From NCBI GenBank assembly GCA_031285845.1, contig JAITVK010000018.1, forward strand, positions 124,001-188,000: a stretch of 64,000 nt of DNA. Direction: 5' to 3'. Positions within the stretch are counted from its first letter, which is position 1; each line of letters opens with the position of its first letter. The notes under the pieces are model-generated. The model had not been told where the DNA came from and searched no databases. It saw nothing but the letters and a program-made list of their open reading frames with translations. Origin of the DNA: Propionibacteriaceae bacterium (GTDB lineage: Bacteria > Actinomycetota > Actinomycetes > Propionibacteriales > Propionibacteriaceae). Made by a program: the position numbers and the translations under genes. This document shows positions 25,223 through 34,916 of this stretch, one piece after another.

Positions 25223-26481
25223 GCACAGTGGTCACCATCATCGGGGCGCTGGTGTTCTTCGCCCTGATCATGGTCAGCGTCGGGTTGCACGAGGTCGGTC
25301 ATTTCATTCCCGGCAAGCTGTTCGGTGTCAAAGTCACCCAGTTCTTCATCGGTTTCGGGAAGAACCTGTGGTCGCGTCAGGTCGGCGAGACCGAATATGG
25401 TGTCAAACTGTTCCCGCTCGGTGGCTACGTTCGACTGTTGGGGATGTACCCTCCGCGACGTGAGGGCAAAGACACCTGGTTGAAGCGTCTGGCCGATTCG
25501 GCCCGTGAGGCCGAATGGGAGGAGATCACCGACACGGATGTCGCAGACCATCGACTGTTCTACCAGCAACCCCTGTGGCGGCGATTGATCATCATGTTTA
25601 GCGGGGTTGGAATGAACCTGCTGTTGGCGTTCGCGCTGTTCGCAGGCGTCAACCTCGGCTATGGCCAGGGCCAACTCAGTCTGACGATCGCAGCGGTCCA
25701 ACAATGCGTCGATCCGGCGGCTGCGACGTGTCAGCCGACTCCAGCGGCCGCGATGGGGCTTCAACCTCAAGACCGAGTCGTGGCGATGAACGGCCAGTCG
25801 TACGCCACTTGGGCCGAGTTGACCAGCGCCATCCGGGCCAATGGGGCCTCCCCGATCCAGGTGGATGTCGTACGAGCCGGTCAGCCGGTGAGCCTGCCGA
25901 GTGTGCCCGGGGGAGTCACCACCGTGGCTGACTCATCCGATCCGACTGCGACCATCGATGTCGGGTATCTCGGAGTCACGAGCCAGGTCGAGCGGGTCAA
26001 AATCGGATTGGGCGGAACGGCGGCCCAGATGTGGCAGATGACCACTCAGGCGTTCTCAGCCATCGTGGCGCTGCCGGTGACCACGGTTCGTACGGTGGGC
26101 GATCTGGTGACCGGTCAACCGCGCGACGTCAACAGTCCGATCTCGATCGTTGGAGCCTCGGTGATCGCCGGTGATGTCGCCAGCGCCGACGCGCCGTGGG
26201 GAGCGAGAATCGCGTCGTACGTCTCATTGCTGGGGTCGATCAACCTGTTCGTCGGCTTGATGAATCTGGTCCCTCTGCCACCATTCGACGGTGGGCAGAT
26301 CGCGGCCGGATTGTGGGAGGGGTTGCGTCGAGTCTGGGCCAAACTGACCGGGAAAGCCCCACCGCCACCGGTCGACACGGCCCGACTGTTGCCGGTGACC
26401 TATCTGGTCGGTGGTTTGCTGCTCCTGATCGGTGTGGTGTTGATCCTGGCCGATATTATTAGTCCTGTCCCGGTTTTCTAG
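25219..26481 (+). CDS. rseP: Site-2 protease, RseP/Rip1 family
   Basis: A 420-residue intramembrane zinc protease. HEVGH at residues 24-28 and the distal NLVPLPPFDGG supply the metal ligands, and a PDZ domain lies between (DRVVAMNGQSYATWAEL near 185-200). Four membrane helices are expected. Actinobacterial members (Rip1) cleave anti-sigma factors and other membrane proteins and affect envelope lipids. Starts inside the dxr stop (ATGA at 25219), so it is coupled to dxr. Confidence 0.94.
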   Translation: MSTVVTIIGALVFFALIMVSVGLHEVGHFIPGKLFGVKVTQFFIGFGKNLWSRQVGETEYGVKLFPLGGYVRLLGMYPPRREGKDTWLKRLADSAREAEWEEITDTDVADHRLFYQQPLWRRLIIMFSGVGMNLLLAFALFAGVNLGYGQGQLSLTIAAVQQCVDPAAATCQPTPAAAMGLQPQDRVVAMNGQSYATWAELTSAIRANGASPIQVDVVRAGQPVSLPSVPGGVTTVADSSDPTATIDVGYLGVTSQVERVKIGLGGTAAQMWQMTTQAFSAIVALPVTTVRTVGDLVTGQPRDVNSPISIVGASVIAGDVASADAPWGARIASYVSLLGSINLFVGLMNLVPLPPFDGGQIAAGLWEGLRRVWAKLTGKAPPPPVDTARLLPVTYLVGGLLLLIGVVLILADIISPVPVF

Positions 26482-26571
26482 GCGAAACGTCGCCCGGGAT
26501 CAGATCTGGCCCAGCCGGGGCCGCAATGTGGGTGACGCCACAGGTGCCTTGCGCGACACCATGAAAGGGAA

Positions 26572-27714
26572 ATGATGAGTGTCAATCTGGGAATGCCGCA
26601 ACCGCCGTCGCCGCTGCTCGCGCCACGTCGTCTGACTCGCAAGGTGGCTTTAGGTCCGATCGCGATCGGGGGTGACGCGCCGATCACCGTCCAGACGATG
26701 ACCACGACGCCGACCCATGACGTCGACGCGACCCTGCGTCAGATCGCCGAGGTCGCGACCGCCGGATGCGACATCGTGCGGGTGGCCTGTCCGCGTCAGG
26801 AAGACGCCGACGCGTTGGCGGCGATCGCCGCAGCCTCCCCGATTCCAGTGATCGCCGACATTCATTTCCAGCCGAAGTACGTCTTCGCGGCGATTGAGGC
26901 CGGATGCGCTGGGGTACGGGTCAACCCGGGCAATATTCGGGCGTTCGACGATCAGATCGCCGCCATCGCAGCGGCCGCCACGCAGCATCACGTGGCGTTG
27001 AGGATTGGGATCAACGCCGGGTCTTTGGATGACCGGGTGCTGGCCAAGTACGGCCGGGCCACTCCGCAGGCCCTGGTCGAGTCGGCTCTGAACGAGGCTC
27101 GGCTGTTCGAAGAGGTCGGCTTCTTCGACTTCGGGATCTCCGTCAAACATCATGACGTCGTCACCACCGTCGAGGCGTACCGTCTGCTGTCTCAGGCCTG
27201 CGACTACCCGCTGCACTTGGGAGTGACCGAGGCTGGTCCGATGATGCAGGGCACGGTCAAATCGGCCGCCGCCTTCGCCATCCTGCTCGCTGAGGGCATC
27301 GGTGACACGATTCGAGTGTCATTGTCGGCTCCGCCGGTCGAAGAGGTCAAGGTGGGCACGCAACTGCTGGAGAGTCTGCATCTGCGCCCGCGAACTTTGG
27401 AGATCATCTCCTGCCCGACCTGCGGGCGCTGTCAGGTCGACGTGTTCACGTTGGCTGACCAGGTGACTGAGGGGTTGAAGGACATCAAAGCGCCGCTGCG
27501 CGTGGCTGTCATGGGCTGTGTGGTCAACGGACCAGGCGAGGCTCGCGAGGCTGATCTGGGAGTGGCCGCAGGCAACGGCAAGGGACAGATCTTCGTCCAC
27601 GGCCAAGTGGTGGCCACCGTCTCAGAGGATCTCATCGTCCCCACGCTGTTGGAGCAGGCCCATCAGATGGCGCAGTCGATGCCCGGCGACGGCGAGGTCT
27701 CCGTCCTCGTCTAA
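26572..27714 (+). CDS. ispG: 4-hydroxy-3-methylbut-2-enyl diphosphate synthase
   Basis: Penultimate MEP-pathway enzyme, a [4Fe-4S] protein that reduces MEcPP. The 380-residue protein has cluster ligands Cys281, Cys284 and Cys316 with Glu323 (SCPTCGRC and [10 protein letters not shown]). An N-terminal TIM barrel precedes it. Two ATG codons in a row follow AAAGGG; either could initiate. It shares the operon direction with dxr and rseP after a 90-nt gap. Confidence 0.96.
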   Translation: MMSVNLGMPQPPSPLLAPRRLTRKVALGPIAIGGDAPITVQTMTTTPTHDVDATLRQIAEVATAGCDIVRVACPRQEDADALAAIAAASPIPVIADIHFQPKYVFAAIEAGCAGVRVNPGNIRAFDDQIAAIAAAATQHHVALRIGINAGSLDDRVLAKYGRATPQALVESALNEARLFEEVGFFDFGISVKHHDVVTTVEAYRLLSQACDYPLHLGVTEAGPMMQGTVKSAAAFAILLAEGIGDTIRVSLSAPPVEEVKVGTQLLESLHLRPRTLEIISCPTCGRCQVDVFTLADQVTEGLKDIKAPLRVAVMGCVVNGPGEAREADLGVAAGNGKGQIFVHGQVVATVSEDLIVPTLLEQAHQMAQSMPGDGEVSVLV

Positions 27715-27817
27715 GATCCGATCCGGCCTGCTCACGCAGGCCTGGTCGAACCGGCGCTCCCCGAGCCGGTCGAACCGCATCGGCCGGGCCAGATTCCCTC
27801 ACAATGGGCAATCCCGC

Positions 27818-27823
27818 TAAAAT
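27818..27823 (+). promoter_or_regulatory. Putative -10 element before the GNAT gene
   Basis: TAAAAT at 27818-27823 with TTCCCT (27794-27799) 18 bp upstream, in a short AT-rich patch. A 7-bp hairpin (GGCCTGC/GCAGGCC at 27725-27742) follows the ispG stop and could end that operon. Confidence 0.35.
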
Positions 27824-27876
27824 ACCCTTGTGCCCGGGACAATCACACGGTGGGATCGTGTTCAGGGGGTGACGAC

Positions 27877-28707
27877 ATGGGTGAAGTCAGGCTGCTGACC
27901 AACGGGGATCTTCCGGCGTTGGGTCGACTGCTCGCGCCGTGGCCGGTGGAGACCGTTCAAGTGGCCGCGCAAGTGCGTTCCCATGGGCTCAGCGAACGAG
28001 CCGGGGGGACGGACATCCTCGGATATTGGGAGTCGAACAGGTTGATGTCGATTCTGTGGCGCGGCTACAGCCTGCATCCGGTGGGGGCGTCTTCTGACGG
28101 CCTCGACGCCTTCTGCGACAACCTCGGGCCGCGCCGCGTCGGATCCATCGTCGGAGTGCGCGAAGCCGCCATGGGGCTGTGGCATCGGCTGTGTCAGCGC
28201 GCGCCGCGCCACTGGGCCCATCCGCGCGAAGTGCGCGAGCATCAGCCCGTCCTGATGATCACCACCGCCCCCAATATCACTCCAGACCCTCACGTCGACG
28301 TCGTGGCCACACGGCACCTGGCCTCGTACCACAAGGCTTCGGTGGCGATGTACACCGAGGAGGTCGGTGTGCCTCCGATCGACTCCGGCGGGTCCTACCG
28401 TGACCACGTCGCCTCGCTGATGACACGCGGGCTGACGCTCGGTGTTCTGGTGGAGGGCAGCGTCATTTTCAAAGCCGATGTCGTGGCCACCGCGGGGTCG
28501 GTGTGTCAGATCGGCGGTGTGTGGCTGGCGCCCCAACTGCGCGGTCATGGTCTGTCGGAACCGCTGATGGCCGGGGTTGTGGCCCGATGCCGCGCCGAGT
28601 ACGACACGGTGAGTTTGTACGCCAACGCCTACAACACCGTCGCCTTGCGCTGCTACGCGGCGGTCGGGTTCCATCAGGTGAACGAGTTTTCGACCATCCT
28701 GTATTGA
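27877..28707 (+). CDS. GNAT-family acetyltransferase with DUF4081-type N-terminal half
   Basis: 276 residues in two acetyltransferase-like halves. The C-terminal half contains the acetyl-CoA loop as QLRGHGLSEPLM and ends with NAYNTVALRCYAAVGFHQV, while the N-terminal half fits the DUF4081 region found in the mycobacterial gene of the same ispG-proS neighbourhood. Substrate unknown. ATG at 27877 follows GGGGGTG; the earlier in-frame start at 27850 overlaps that ribosome site. Confidence 0.85.
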   Translation: MGEVRLLTNGDLPALGRLLAPWPVETVQVAAQVRSHGLSERAGGTDILGYWESNRLMSILWRGYSLHPVGASSDGLDAFCDNLGPRRVGSIVGVREAAMGLWHRLCQRAPRHWAHPREVREHQPVLMITTAPNITPDPHVDVVATRHLASYHKASVAMYTEEVGVPPIDSGGSYRDHVASLMTRGLTLGVLVEGSVIFKADVVATAGSVCQIGGVWLAPQLRGHGLSEPLMAGVVARCRAEYDTVSLYANAYNTVALRCYAAVGFHQVNEFSTILY

Positions 28708-28786
28708 CTAGTCACGCCCCGAGCGTTGCGGAAGCGATCTGCGCCATCGTCTAAACTGGAGCCTCATGTTTTCTTCAGGAGTGCCC

Positions 28787-30592
28787 GTGTCATACGCGAA
28801 GATGTCGAAGCTGTTCGTCCGTACGTTGAGGCAGGATCCGGCCGACGCCGAAGTTCCGAGCCATCGCTGGTTGGTCAGAGCCGGATACATCCGTCGGGCC
28901 GCCCCGGGTGTCTACACCTGGCTGCCTTTGGGCTTGCGGGTTCTGGCGCGCGTCGAGGCGATCATCCGTGAAGAGATGGAGGCCATCGGGGCCCAAGAGG
29001 TTCATTTCCCAGCGCTGTTGCCCCGGGAGCCGTACGAGCAGACCAACCGGTGGACCGAGTACGGTCCCAATCTGTTTCGCCTGAAAGACCGCAAGGGCCA
29101 GGACATGCTGTTGGGGCCGACCCATGAGGAGATGTTCACCCTGCTGGTGAAGGACCTGTACTCGTCCTACAAAGATCTGCCGGTGATTCTGTATCAGATC
29201 CAGACCAAGTATCGCGACGAGGCCCGGCCCCGAGCCGGAGTGCTGCGTGGTCGTGAGTTCATCATGAAGGATTCCTACAGTTTCGACATCGACGACGAGG
29301 GGCTTGAGGTCAATTACGTCAAACATCGTCAGGCCTATCAGCGGATCATGGATCGGCTCGGGCTGGATTACGTCATCGTCAAAGCGATGTCGGGCGCGAT
29401 GGGCGGATCGCGGTCGGAGGAGTTCCTCGCGCTGAGCGACAACGGTGAAGACACGTTCGTGCGTTCGCCCGGCGGGTACGCGGCCAACGTCGAAGCGGTC
29501 AGCGTCGGTGCGGTCGCTCCCGGCGATCCGACGAGTTTCCCGCCCGCCCGGACGGTCTCCACCCCTGGCGCTGGCACGATCGCGACCTTGGTCGAGGCAG
29601 TCAACCAGTCCGCGCCGAGGACTGATCGCGCCTGGGAAGCCTCAGACACGCTGAAGAACGTCGTGTTCATGCGCGTCGCCGCCGATGGCAAGCGGTCCCC
29701 TCTCATCATCGGTTTGCCGGGGGATCGCGACGTCGACGAGAAGCGCCTAGAGGCCGCGCTCAGTCCCGATCAGGCCGAGCCGTTCACCGACGAGGACTTC
29801 GTCTCATTCCCTGATCTGGTCAAAGGCTACATCGGGCCGGTCAGTTTCTCCGGTGAGCCGACCGCGTTGCTCGGCGCCGACCGGCCGGCGGGCGTCACGT
29901 ACCTGACCGATCCTCGGGTGGTGACGGGGACTAGTTGGGTCAGTGGCGCCAACGTGGTCGACACCCACGTCGTCAACCTGGTGATGGGTCGTGATTTCAC
30001 CTCCGACGGTGTGATCGACGTGGCCGAGATTCGCCCGGGCGATCCGGCTCCCGACGGTTCTGGTCCGCTGTCGCTGGCTCGCGGAGTGGAGATGGGCCAC
30101 ATCTTCCAACTGGGACGAAAGTACGCCGAGGCGCTGGGGCTGAAGGTCCTCGACGCCCAGGGCAAACTGGTCACCGTGACGATGGGGTCGTACGGCATCG
30201 GTGTGACCCGGGCAGTGGCGATGGTCGCGGAGGCGACCTGCGACGAGAAGGGGTTGGCTTGGCCGCGCAACCTGGCGCCGTACGACGTCATCATCGTCAT
30301 CGCGGGCAAGGATCCGGCGATGGTCGACGCGGCTGACCGTCTGGCCACCGACTTGGAGCTCGAAGGCCTTGAGGTGGTGGTCGACGATCGTGCGGTGTCA
30401 CCGGGAGTGAAGTTCGCCGACGCGGAGATCATCGGTTTCCCGACCTCGGTCATCGTTGGACGTGGTCTGAAAGATGGTGTGGTGGAGGTGCGAGACCGCC
30501 TGAGCGGCGAGAGCTCGTCGGTGCCGTTGGCTGAAGCCGTGGGCGCGGTTCTGAGGTTGGGTCAGTCAGATCCGGTTGAAGACTTGGCCTGA
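28787..30592 (+). CDS. proS: Prolyl-tRNA synthetase
   Basis: A 601-residue bacterial-type ProRS charging tRNA-Pro. Class II motif 2 is seen in [22 protein letters not shown], with the editing (INS) domain roughly 225-390 and motif 3 in [14 protein letters not shown]. The anticodon-binding domain ends the protein. GTG at 28787 has AGGAG five bases upstream. An alternative ATG at 28766 lies 8 nt after TAAACT (28752-28757) and could start a leaderless message giving seven more residues; homologues favour the shorter form. Confidence 0.95.
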   Translation: MSYAKMSKLFVRTLRQDPADAEVPSHRWLVRAGYIRRAAPGVYTWLPLGLRVLARVEAIIREEMEAIGAQEVHFPALLPREPYEQTNRWTEYGPNLFRLKDRKGQDMLLGPTHEEMFTLLVKDLYSSYKDLPVILYQIQTKYRDEARPRAGVLRGREFIMKDSYSFDIDDEGLEVNYVKHRQAYQRIMDRLGLDYVIVKAMSGAMGGSRSEEFLALSDNGEDTFVRSPGGYAANVEAVSVGAVAPGDPTSFPPARTVSTPGAGTIATLVEAVNQSAPRTDRAWEASDTLKNVVFMRVAADGKRSPLIIGLPGDRDVDEKRLEAALSPDQAEPFTDEDFVSFPDLVKGYIGPVSFSGEPTALLGADRPAGVTYLTDPRVVTGTSWVSGANVVDTHVVNLVMGRDFTSDGVIDVAEIRPGDPAPDGSGPLSLARGVEMGHIFQLGRKYAEALGLKVLDAQGKLVTVTMGSYGIGVTRAVAMVAEATCDEKGLAWPRNLAPYDVIIVIAGKDPAMVDAADRLATDLELEGLEVVVDDRAVSPGVKFADAEIIGFPTSVIVGRGLKDGVVEVRDRLSGESSSVPLAEAVGAVLRLGQSDPVEDLA

Positions 30593-30728
30593 CGCGGTCT
30601 GGGCCCACAGCCCTGGTGTGGGCGACCAATCGAACCCGCTTCTGATCCGAGGTCTTCGCGCAGTCGTGACGCGGGACCGGGGGCCCTACGCACAGCTTTG
30701 ACGCCGCGCAGGTCGAATCGATCAGGAA

Positions 30729-31691
30729 TCACTCAGCGTCGGGCCAACCAGGCCACACCGCGACCCCGATGCCCCAGGGTGATCCGAGCGTGGCGGTCGA
30801 GACCAGAATCGCACTGGCTGGCTTCGGGTCGGCCGCTGAGGCGACCCACACACCGGCGGCCTGCGTCAAGCCGCGCTGAGCCTGGGCCAGCAGTTCTAGA
30901 CTGGCCTGCTTGTCGCGTCCGGCCGGGACTTCGTAGATGCCTTCGGTCACTGGTTCAGTCGCCGCGGCGCCTGGCGCTGATCGGAGCAGTTCGGCTTGTT
31001 GGACGGCCAATTGGTCCCCGATGGCGACAAAGCGGGCATGGTCGGGGTCGTCGGGTGCGATGAAACCCACGGCCGTACGAATCGAGGACATCGCCTGATC
31101 GTAGCGAGTCAGCAGTTGGGCCACCGCGCTCGCCTCATCGGTGGTCTGGACGGTGATCGCCGGGTCGGCCGCAGTGGGGTCGGGGTAGACGGTTGACTCC
31201 AGGCAGACCCGCATTTGTTCGGCGGAGGCGGCCAGGCTGGCCCAGAACAGCGCCGTGGTCGAGGTGGACCGACCGGCGCGTTCCAAGTCGGCGTCACGTA
31301 AGGCGGCGAGCTTGGTGTCGACGTCGCCGATCGGCACGCCAGTGGTGTCGGTCCCAGGCGTGGCGGTGATTCCCGCAGGCACCCGGCTTAGCGGGTTCGG
31401 GCCGGTCAGGACTTGCCACTGGAGTTTCAGTGTCGTCGCGCGGTGGGACCACGGACTCACTTCGGGGGAGACCCCGCCGGTGTTGGCAGCGGTCATCGCG
31501 GTGTTCCATAGCGCCTGGGTGTCTTGGGCGGCTTGGTCGAGGTCACGCTTCAACGAGTCGTCAATGGCGGCGGGTGGCGGCGCGGCGTCGATGCGCGGAT
31601 CAGAGAAGGCGCATCCGGCCAACCCGGTCGTCGACAACACCACACCGAGGATCACCACAGCCGTCATTTTGGTCACACCACGAACACCCAC
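30729..31691 (-). CDS. Lipoprotein with DUF4439-like C-terminal region
   Basis: Starting at GTG 31691, the 320-residue product has a basic N-terminus, a hydrophobic stretch and a lipobox ending LAGC, so it should be lipidated and sit on the outer face of the membrane. The remainder is Ala-rich and helical. The segment from EGIYEVP to the final WPGWPDAE resembles the end of DUF4439 ferritin-like proteins that often neighbour rimP in actinobacteria. TACGAT lies 7 nt before this GTG, matching the leaderless pattern, and gives a better signal peptide than the far upstream frame opening at 31886. It runs against the surrounding operon. Confidence 0.7.
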   Translation of the reverse strand: MGVRGVTKMTAVVILGVVLSTTGLAGCAFSDPRIDAAPPPAAIDDSLKRDLDQAAQDTQALWNTAMTAANTGGVSPEVSPWSHRATTLKLQWQVLTGPNPLSRVPAGITATPGTDTTGVPIGDVDTKLAALRDADLERAGRSTSTTALFWASLAASAEQMRVCLESTVYPDPTAADPAITVQTTDEASAVAQLLTRYDQAMSSIRTAVGFIAPDDPDHARFVAIGDQLAVQQAELLRSAPGAAATEPVTEGIYEVPAGRDKQASLELLAQAQRGLTQAAGVWVASAADPKPASAILVSTATLGSPWGIGVAVWPGWPDAE

Positions 31692-31879
31692 GTCCTCGAT
31701 CGTACAGCCTGGATTCGGCTTCGTGCTCGCCCGCCGTGCGGGGTTGGCCACCGAACCTGGGCCGCGAGGTTCTCCGCTCAGGGGGCGAATTGAGCGCATC
31801 TGAGCTAAAGTGGACTCATCCCGCCGGGTCTTCGCCTCGTCGAGGACAAGTGAATCGGACAATCGTAAAGGAGACCACA

Positions 31880-32341
31880 ATGGCATCGTTGACAGAAGTG
31901 GTCGAGAAAGCCCTGGCTGGTTCGGGTGTCGAGGTGGAGAAGGTCACCCAGGTCAAAGCCGGGTCGAGAGTGATCGTACGCATCGTGGTCGACGGCGACG
32001 GTCAATCGGGCACGGGTCTGAATCTGGACGAGGTGGCCCGCGCGTCGGCAGCCGTCTCAGCGCGGCTGGACGACACGAATGTGATGGGTGACAAGCCGTA
32101 CGTTCTCGAAGTCGGAACCCCAGGAGTGGAACGACCGCTGACCAAGCCCGCCCACTGGCGGCGCAACATCGCGCGCCTGGTTCGGATCGCGCGACCAGAT
32201 CAGCCGCCGCTGACCGGGAGGATCATCGCCGCCGACGAGCAGGCGGTTCAGCTGGAGGGCGGTGTCACGATCCGTTTCGACGACGTGAAATCGGCCCAGA
32301 TCCAGGTGGAGATGCGACACGACGAAGAGAATCAGGAATGA
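31880..32341 (+). CDS. rimP: Ribosome maturation factor RimP
   Basis: 153 residues, needed for 30S subunit assembly. The conserved YVLEVGTPGVERPLT block is at residues 74-88, followed by a C-terminal SH3-like barrel (LTGRIIAADEQAVQLEGG). AAAGGAG lies seven bases before the ATG. The stop overlaps the nusA start (ATGA at 32338), the canonical rimP-nusA coupling. Confidence 0.95.
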   Translation: MASLTEVVEKALAGSGVEVEKVTQVKAGSRVIVRIVVDGDGQSGTGLNLDEVARASAAVSARLDDTNVMGDKPYVLEVGTPGVERPLTKPAHWRRNIARLVRIARPDQPPLTGRIIAADEQAVQLEGGVTIRFDDVKSAQIQVEMRHDEENQE

Positions 32342-33318
32342 CGATGGATATTGATGTCAGTGCCTTGCGGCAGTTGGAGCAGGATCGAGGGATCAGAGTC
32401 GGAGCGATGGTGGCGACCCTGGAGGAGGCGTTGCTGCACGCCTACGAGAAGGTCCCCGGCTTCGTTCCCGGCGCTCGGGTTCAGGTCGATCAGCGGACTG
32501 GGAAAGTCGTGGTGTGGGTCCCTGAACTTGATGAGGAGGGCGTCCGAGTCGGCGAGTCAGATGGAACCCCGCATGACTTTGGCCGTGTGGCCGCGGCCAC
32601 GGCTCGTCAGATCATGATGAGCCGGATCCGTGAAGCCGAGGACGAGCAGAAGTACGGTCAGTTCTTGGCCAAGGAGGGCGACATCGTCTTGGGCACGATC
32701 GCTCAAGACAAGGACTCGCGAACCGTCAGGGTGGACTTGGGGTCAGTCGAGGCGATCATGCCCTTGGCCGAGCAGGTTCCCGGTGAGCACTACGTCCATG
32801 GGCTTCGCCTGCGCGTCTACGTCGTCGAAGTGCGCAAAGAGTTGCGCGGTCCCCAGGTGGTGGTGTCCAGAACCCATCCTGGCCTGGTGGAGAAACTCTT
32901 CCGTTCCGAGGTGCCCGAAATCGCCTCAGGTGTGGTGGAGATCAAATCGATCGCGCGTGAGGCTGGGCATCGGACCAAGATCGCAGTCCGGTCGAAATCC
33001 GACGAGGTGTCGGCCAAAGGCGCGCTCATCGGTCCGATGGGTCAGCGCGTACGGGCAGTGATGAACGAGCTGAACGGGGAGAAGATCGACATCATCGATT
33101 GGTCGGAGGATCCGGTCGAATTCGTCGCCCAAGCCTTGTCCCCGGCTCGGGTCGCCTCGGTCACCGTGGTCGATCCGGCCGTACGGGCGGTCCGCGCCAT
33201 CGTTCCGGATTATCAGTTGAGCCTTGCGATCGGTCGCGACGGCCAGAACGTCCGTCTGGCGGCGCGCCTGACCGGGTGGCGCATCGACATTCGTCCAGAC
33301 ACCGAACCGGCCCAGTGA
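32338..33318 (+). CDS. nusA: Transcription termination/antitermination protein NusA
   Basis: 326 residues, the short actinobacterial form without the C-terminal acidic repeats of E. coli NusA. The N-terminal RNA polymerase-binding domain is followed by S1 (GDIVLGTIAQDKDSRTVRVDLG) and two KH domains (GALIGPMGQRVRAVMNEL and LAIGRDGQNVRLAARLTGW). Coupled to rimP upstream and to ylxR by a GTGA overlap at 33315. Confidence 0.96.
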   Translation: MTMDIDVSALRQLEQDRGIRVGAMVATLEEALLHAYEKVPGFVPGARVQVDQRTGKVVVWVPELDEEGVRVGESDGTPHDFGRVAAATARQIMMSRIREAEDEQKYGQFLAKEGDIVLGTIAQDKDSRTVRVDLGSVEAIMPLAEQVPGEHYVHGLRLRVYVVEVRKELRGPQVVVSRTHPGLVEKLFRSEVPEIASGVVEIKSIAREAGHRTKIAVRSKSDEVSAKGALIGPMGQRVRAVMNELNGEKIDIIDWSEDPVEFVAQALSPARVASVTVVDPAVRAVRAIVPDYQLSLAIGRDGQNVRLAARLTGWRIDIRPDTEPAQ

Positions 33319-33653
33319 GCCTGCCGCAGGCTTCGGGTGGGCCGCCGATCCCACCGCGGGCCGATTCGAGTCAGCGCTCAAGCACGAGCGAACGCAAGAA
33401 CACGTCTAGCCACGAGCCGACGCGCACTTGCGTTGGTTGTCGTTCGACCGCCCCGGCGGCCCAGTTGGTCCGGGTGGTTTGGGACGGCGCGGCGCTCCAC
33501 GTCAGTCGAGTGGCCCCTGGTCGTGGCGCGTGGTTGCATCCGACGCCCGCTTGCGTGACTGCGGCGGCCCGCAAATCAGCGCTGTCGCGCGCCTTTCGAA
33601 CGGCCGTGCCGTCGCAGGCGATCCTCAATCTCGCCGACGCCATCGTGGCCTGA
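33315..33653 (+). CDS. ylxR: YlxR-family RNA-binding protein
   Basis: Starting at the GTG that overlaps the nusA stop, the product has 112 residues. The YlxR core begins TRTCVGCRSTAPAAQLVRVV and continues with GRGAWLHPTPACV and the C-terminal ALSRAFRT. About 45 polar residues precede the core. YlxR (RnpM in Bacillus) binds RNase P RNA. infB, which nearly always follows ylxR, is absent; the next gene is the convergent murB. Confidence 0.9.
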   Translation: MSLPQASGGPPIPPRADSSQRSSTSERKNTSSHEPTRTCVGCRSTAPAAQLVRVVWDGAALHVSRVAPGRGAWLHPTPACVTAAARKSALSRAFRTAVPSQAILNLADAIVA

Positions 33654-33718
33654 ACCGACGAGAGGTCGTCGAACCCGGTCGTACGGCCTATCGAACGACC
33701 GCGCCCCGACGGGACGCG

Positions 33719-34855
33719 TCACAAACTCAGACCGACCAGCACCGGTTCGGGCTCGAGTCGTACCTGATAGGTGTCGAGGACTCGGTCGCGGATGAGGCGG
33801 GCCAAGTCGAGCACGTCGCTGGCAGTCGCTGCGCCACGGTTGGTCAGCGCCAGCACGTGGGCGCTCGACACCTGTGCGGGCCCGTCGCCGAAGCCCTTGT
33901 GGATTCCGGCGTGGTCGATCAGCCAGGCGGCGGAGGTCTTCACCTGGCCAGCGCCTTGATCGTAGCGTGGGGCTTCGGGCGGCAAGTGTGCGGCTTGATC
34001 AGCGGTCAGAATCGGGTTGGTGAAAAAACTGCCCGCGCTCCACGTGTCATGGTCGGCCGCGTCGAGCACCATGCCTTTACTGCGGCGGATGGTGATCACG
34101 GCCTGGCGCACCCGGTCGATCGGGGCTGACTCACCGGGGTCGACTCCCAAATGGCGCGCCAATTCGGCGTACTTCACCGGTTGGCTGTTCGGGCTGGAGT
34201 GAAGGAGGAACTCGACGCTGAGGATGACGTGGCGATCAGGCTCTTGCTTGAATCGGCTGGTGCGGTAGCCGAAGGCGCAGTCGCTGGCTTCGAAGCTGAC
34301 CAGTTCGCGCCGACGACGATCAAAGGTGTGGACTCGTGTCACCGATTGGCGAACCTCAGCCCCGTACGCTCCGATGTTCTGCATCGGAGCCGCGCCGACC
34401 AAACCAGGGATGCCCGACAGCGTCTCCAATCCGGAGAAGCAGTGATCCACGGTGTGGGCGACCAGGTCGTCCCACCCTTGGCCGGCTGCCACCTGCAGGC
34501 GTACGCCACCGTCGTGATCCACCTGCGTGGTGAGGCCCCGGGTGGCCACGACCACGACCGTTCCGGGGAAACCCTCGTCGCTGACCAGCATGTTCGATCC
34601 GCCGGAGATGATCAGAACGGGCTCGCCGCGATCATCGGCCGAGGTGACCGCGTCGATCAGCTCAGTGGGATCATGAGCGACGACCAGGTGGTCGGCCTCG
34701 CCCCCGATCCGGAACGTCGTGTGGTCAGCCAACCGCCGTGAGACGGCGTCGTGGCCAGGGTCAAGCGTGATGGCGTCGGGTCGTGGCGCGGCGGTCGCCT
34801 GATCGGTGACGCCAGCAGGCGGCGCATCGGTCGAGGCCGGATCGAAGATGGACAT
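33719..34855 (-). CDS. murB: UDP-N-acetylenolpyruvoylglucosamine reductase
   Basis: Second committed step of peptidoglycan precursor synthesis, an FAD enzyme that reduces UDP-GlcNAc-enolpyruvate. 378 residues. FAD-binding ISGGSNMLVSDEGFPG and ETLSGIPGLVGAAPMQNIGAYG are present, as are the catalytic GSFFTNP (Ser) and a Glu near the C-terminus. An extra 30-residue Ala/Pro-rich N-terminus precedes the core. TAAGCT at 34867-34862 lies 6 nt before the ATG, suggesting a leaderless mRNA. Confidence 0.95.
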   Translation of the reverse strand: MSIFDPASTDAPPAGVTDQATAAPRPDAITLDPGHDAVSRRLADHTTFRIGGEADHLVVAHDPTELIDAVTSADDRGEPVLIISGGSNMLVSDEGFPGTVVVVATRGLTTQVDHDGGVRLQVAAGQGWDDLVAHTVDHCFSGLETLSGIPGLVGAAPMQNIGAYGAEVRQSVTRVHTFDRRRRELVSFEASDCAFGYRTSRFKQEPDRHVILSVEFLLHSSPNSQPVKYAELARHLGVDPGESAPIDRVRQAVITIRRSKGMVLDAADHDTWSAGSFFTNPILTADQAAHLPPEAPRYDQGAGQVKTSAAWLIDHAGIHKGFGDGPAQVSSAHVLALTNRGAATASDVLDLARLIRDRVLDTYQVRLEPEPVLVGLSL

Positions 34856-34916
34856 GGCTCAAGCTTAAGGGGCTCGCTGGTCGGCGGGTGGCTGTGGTCG
34901 CCGCGAGGCCATCGTG

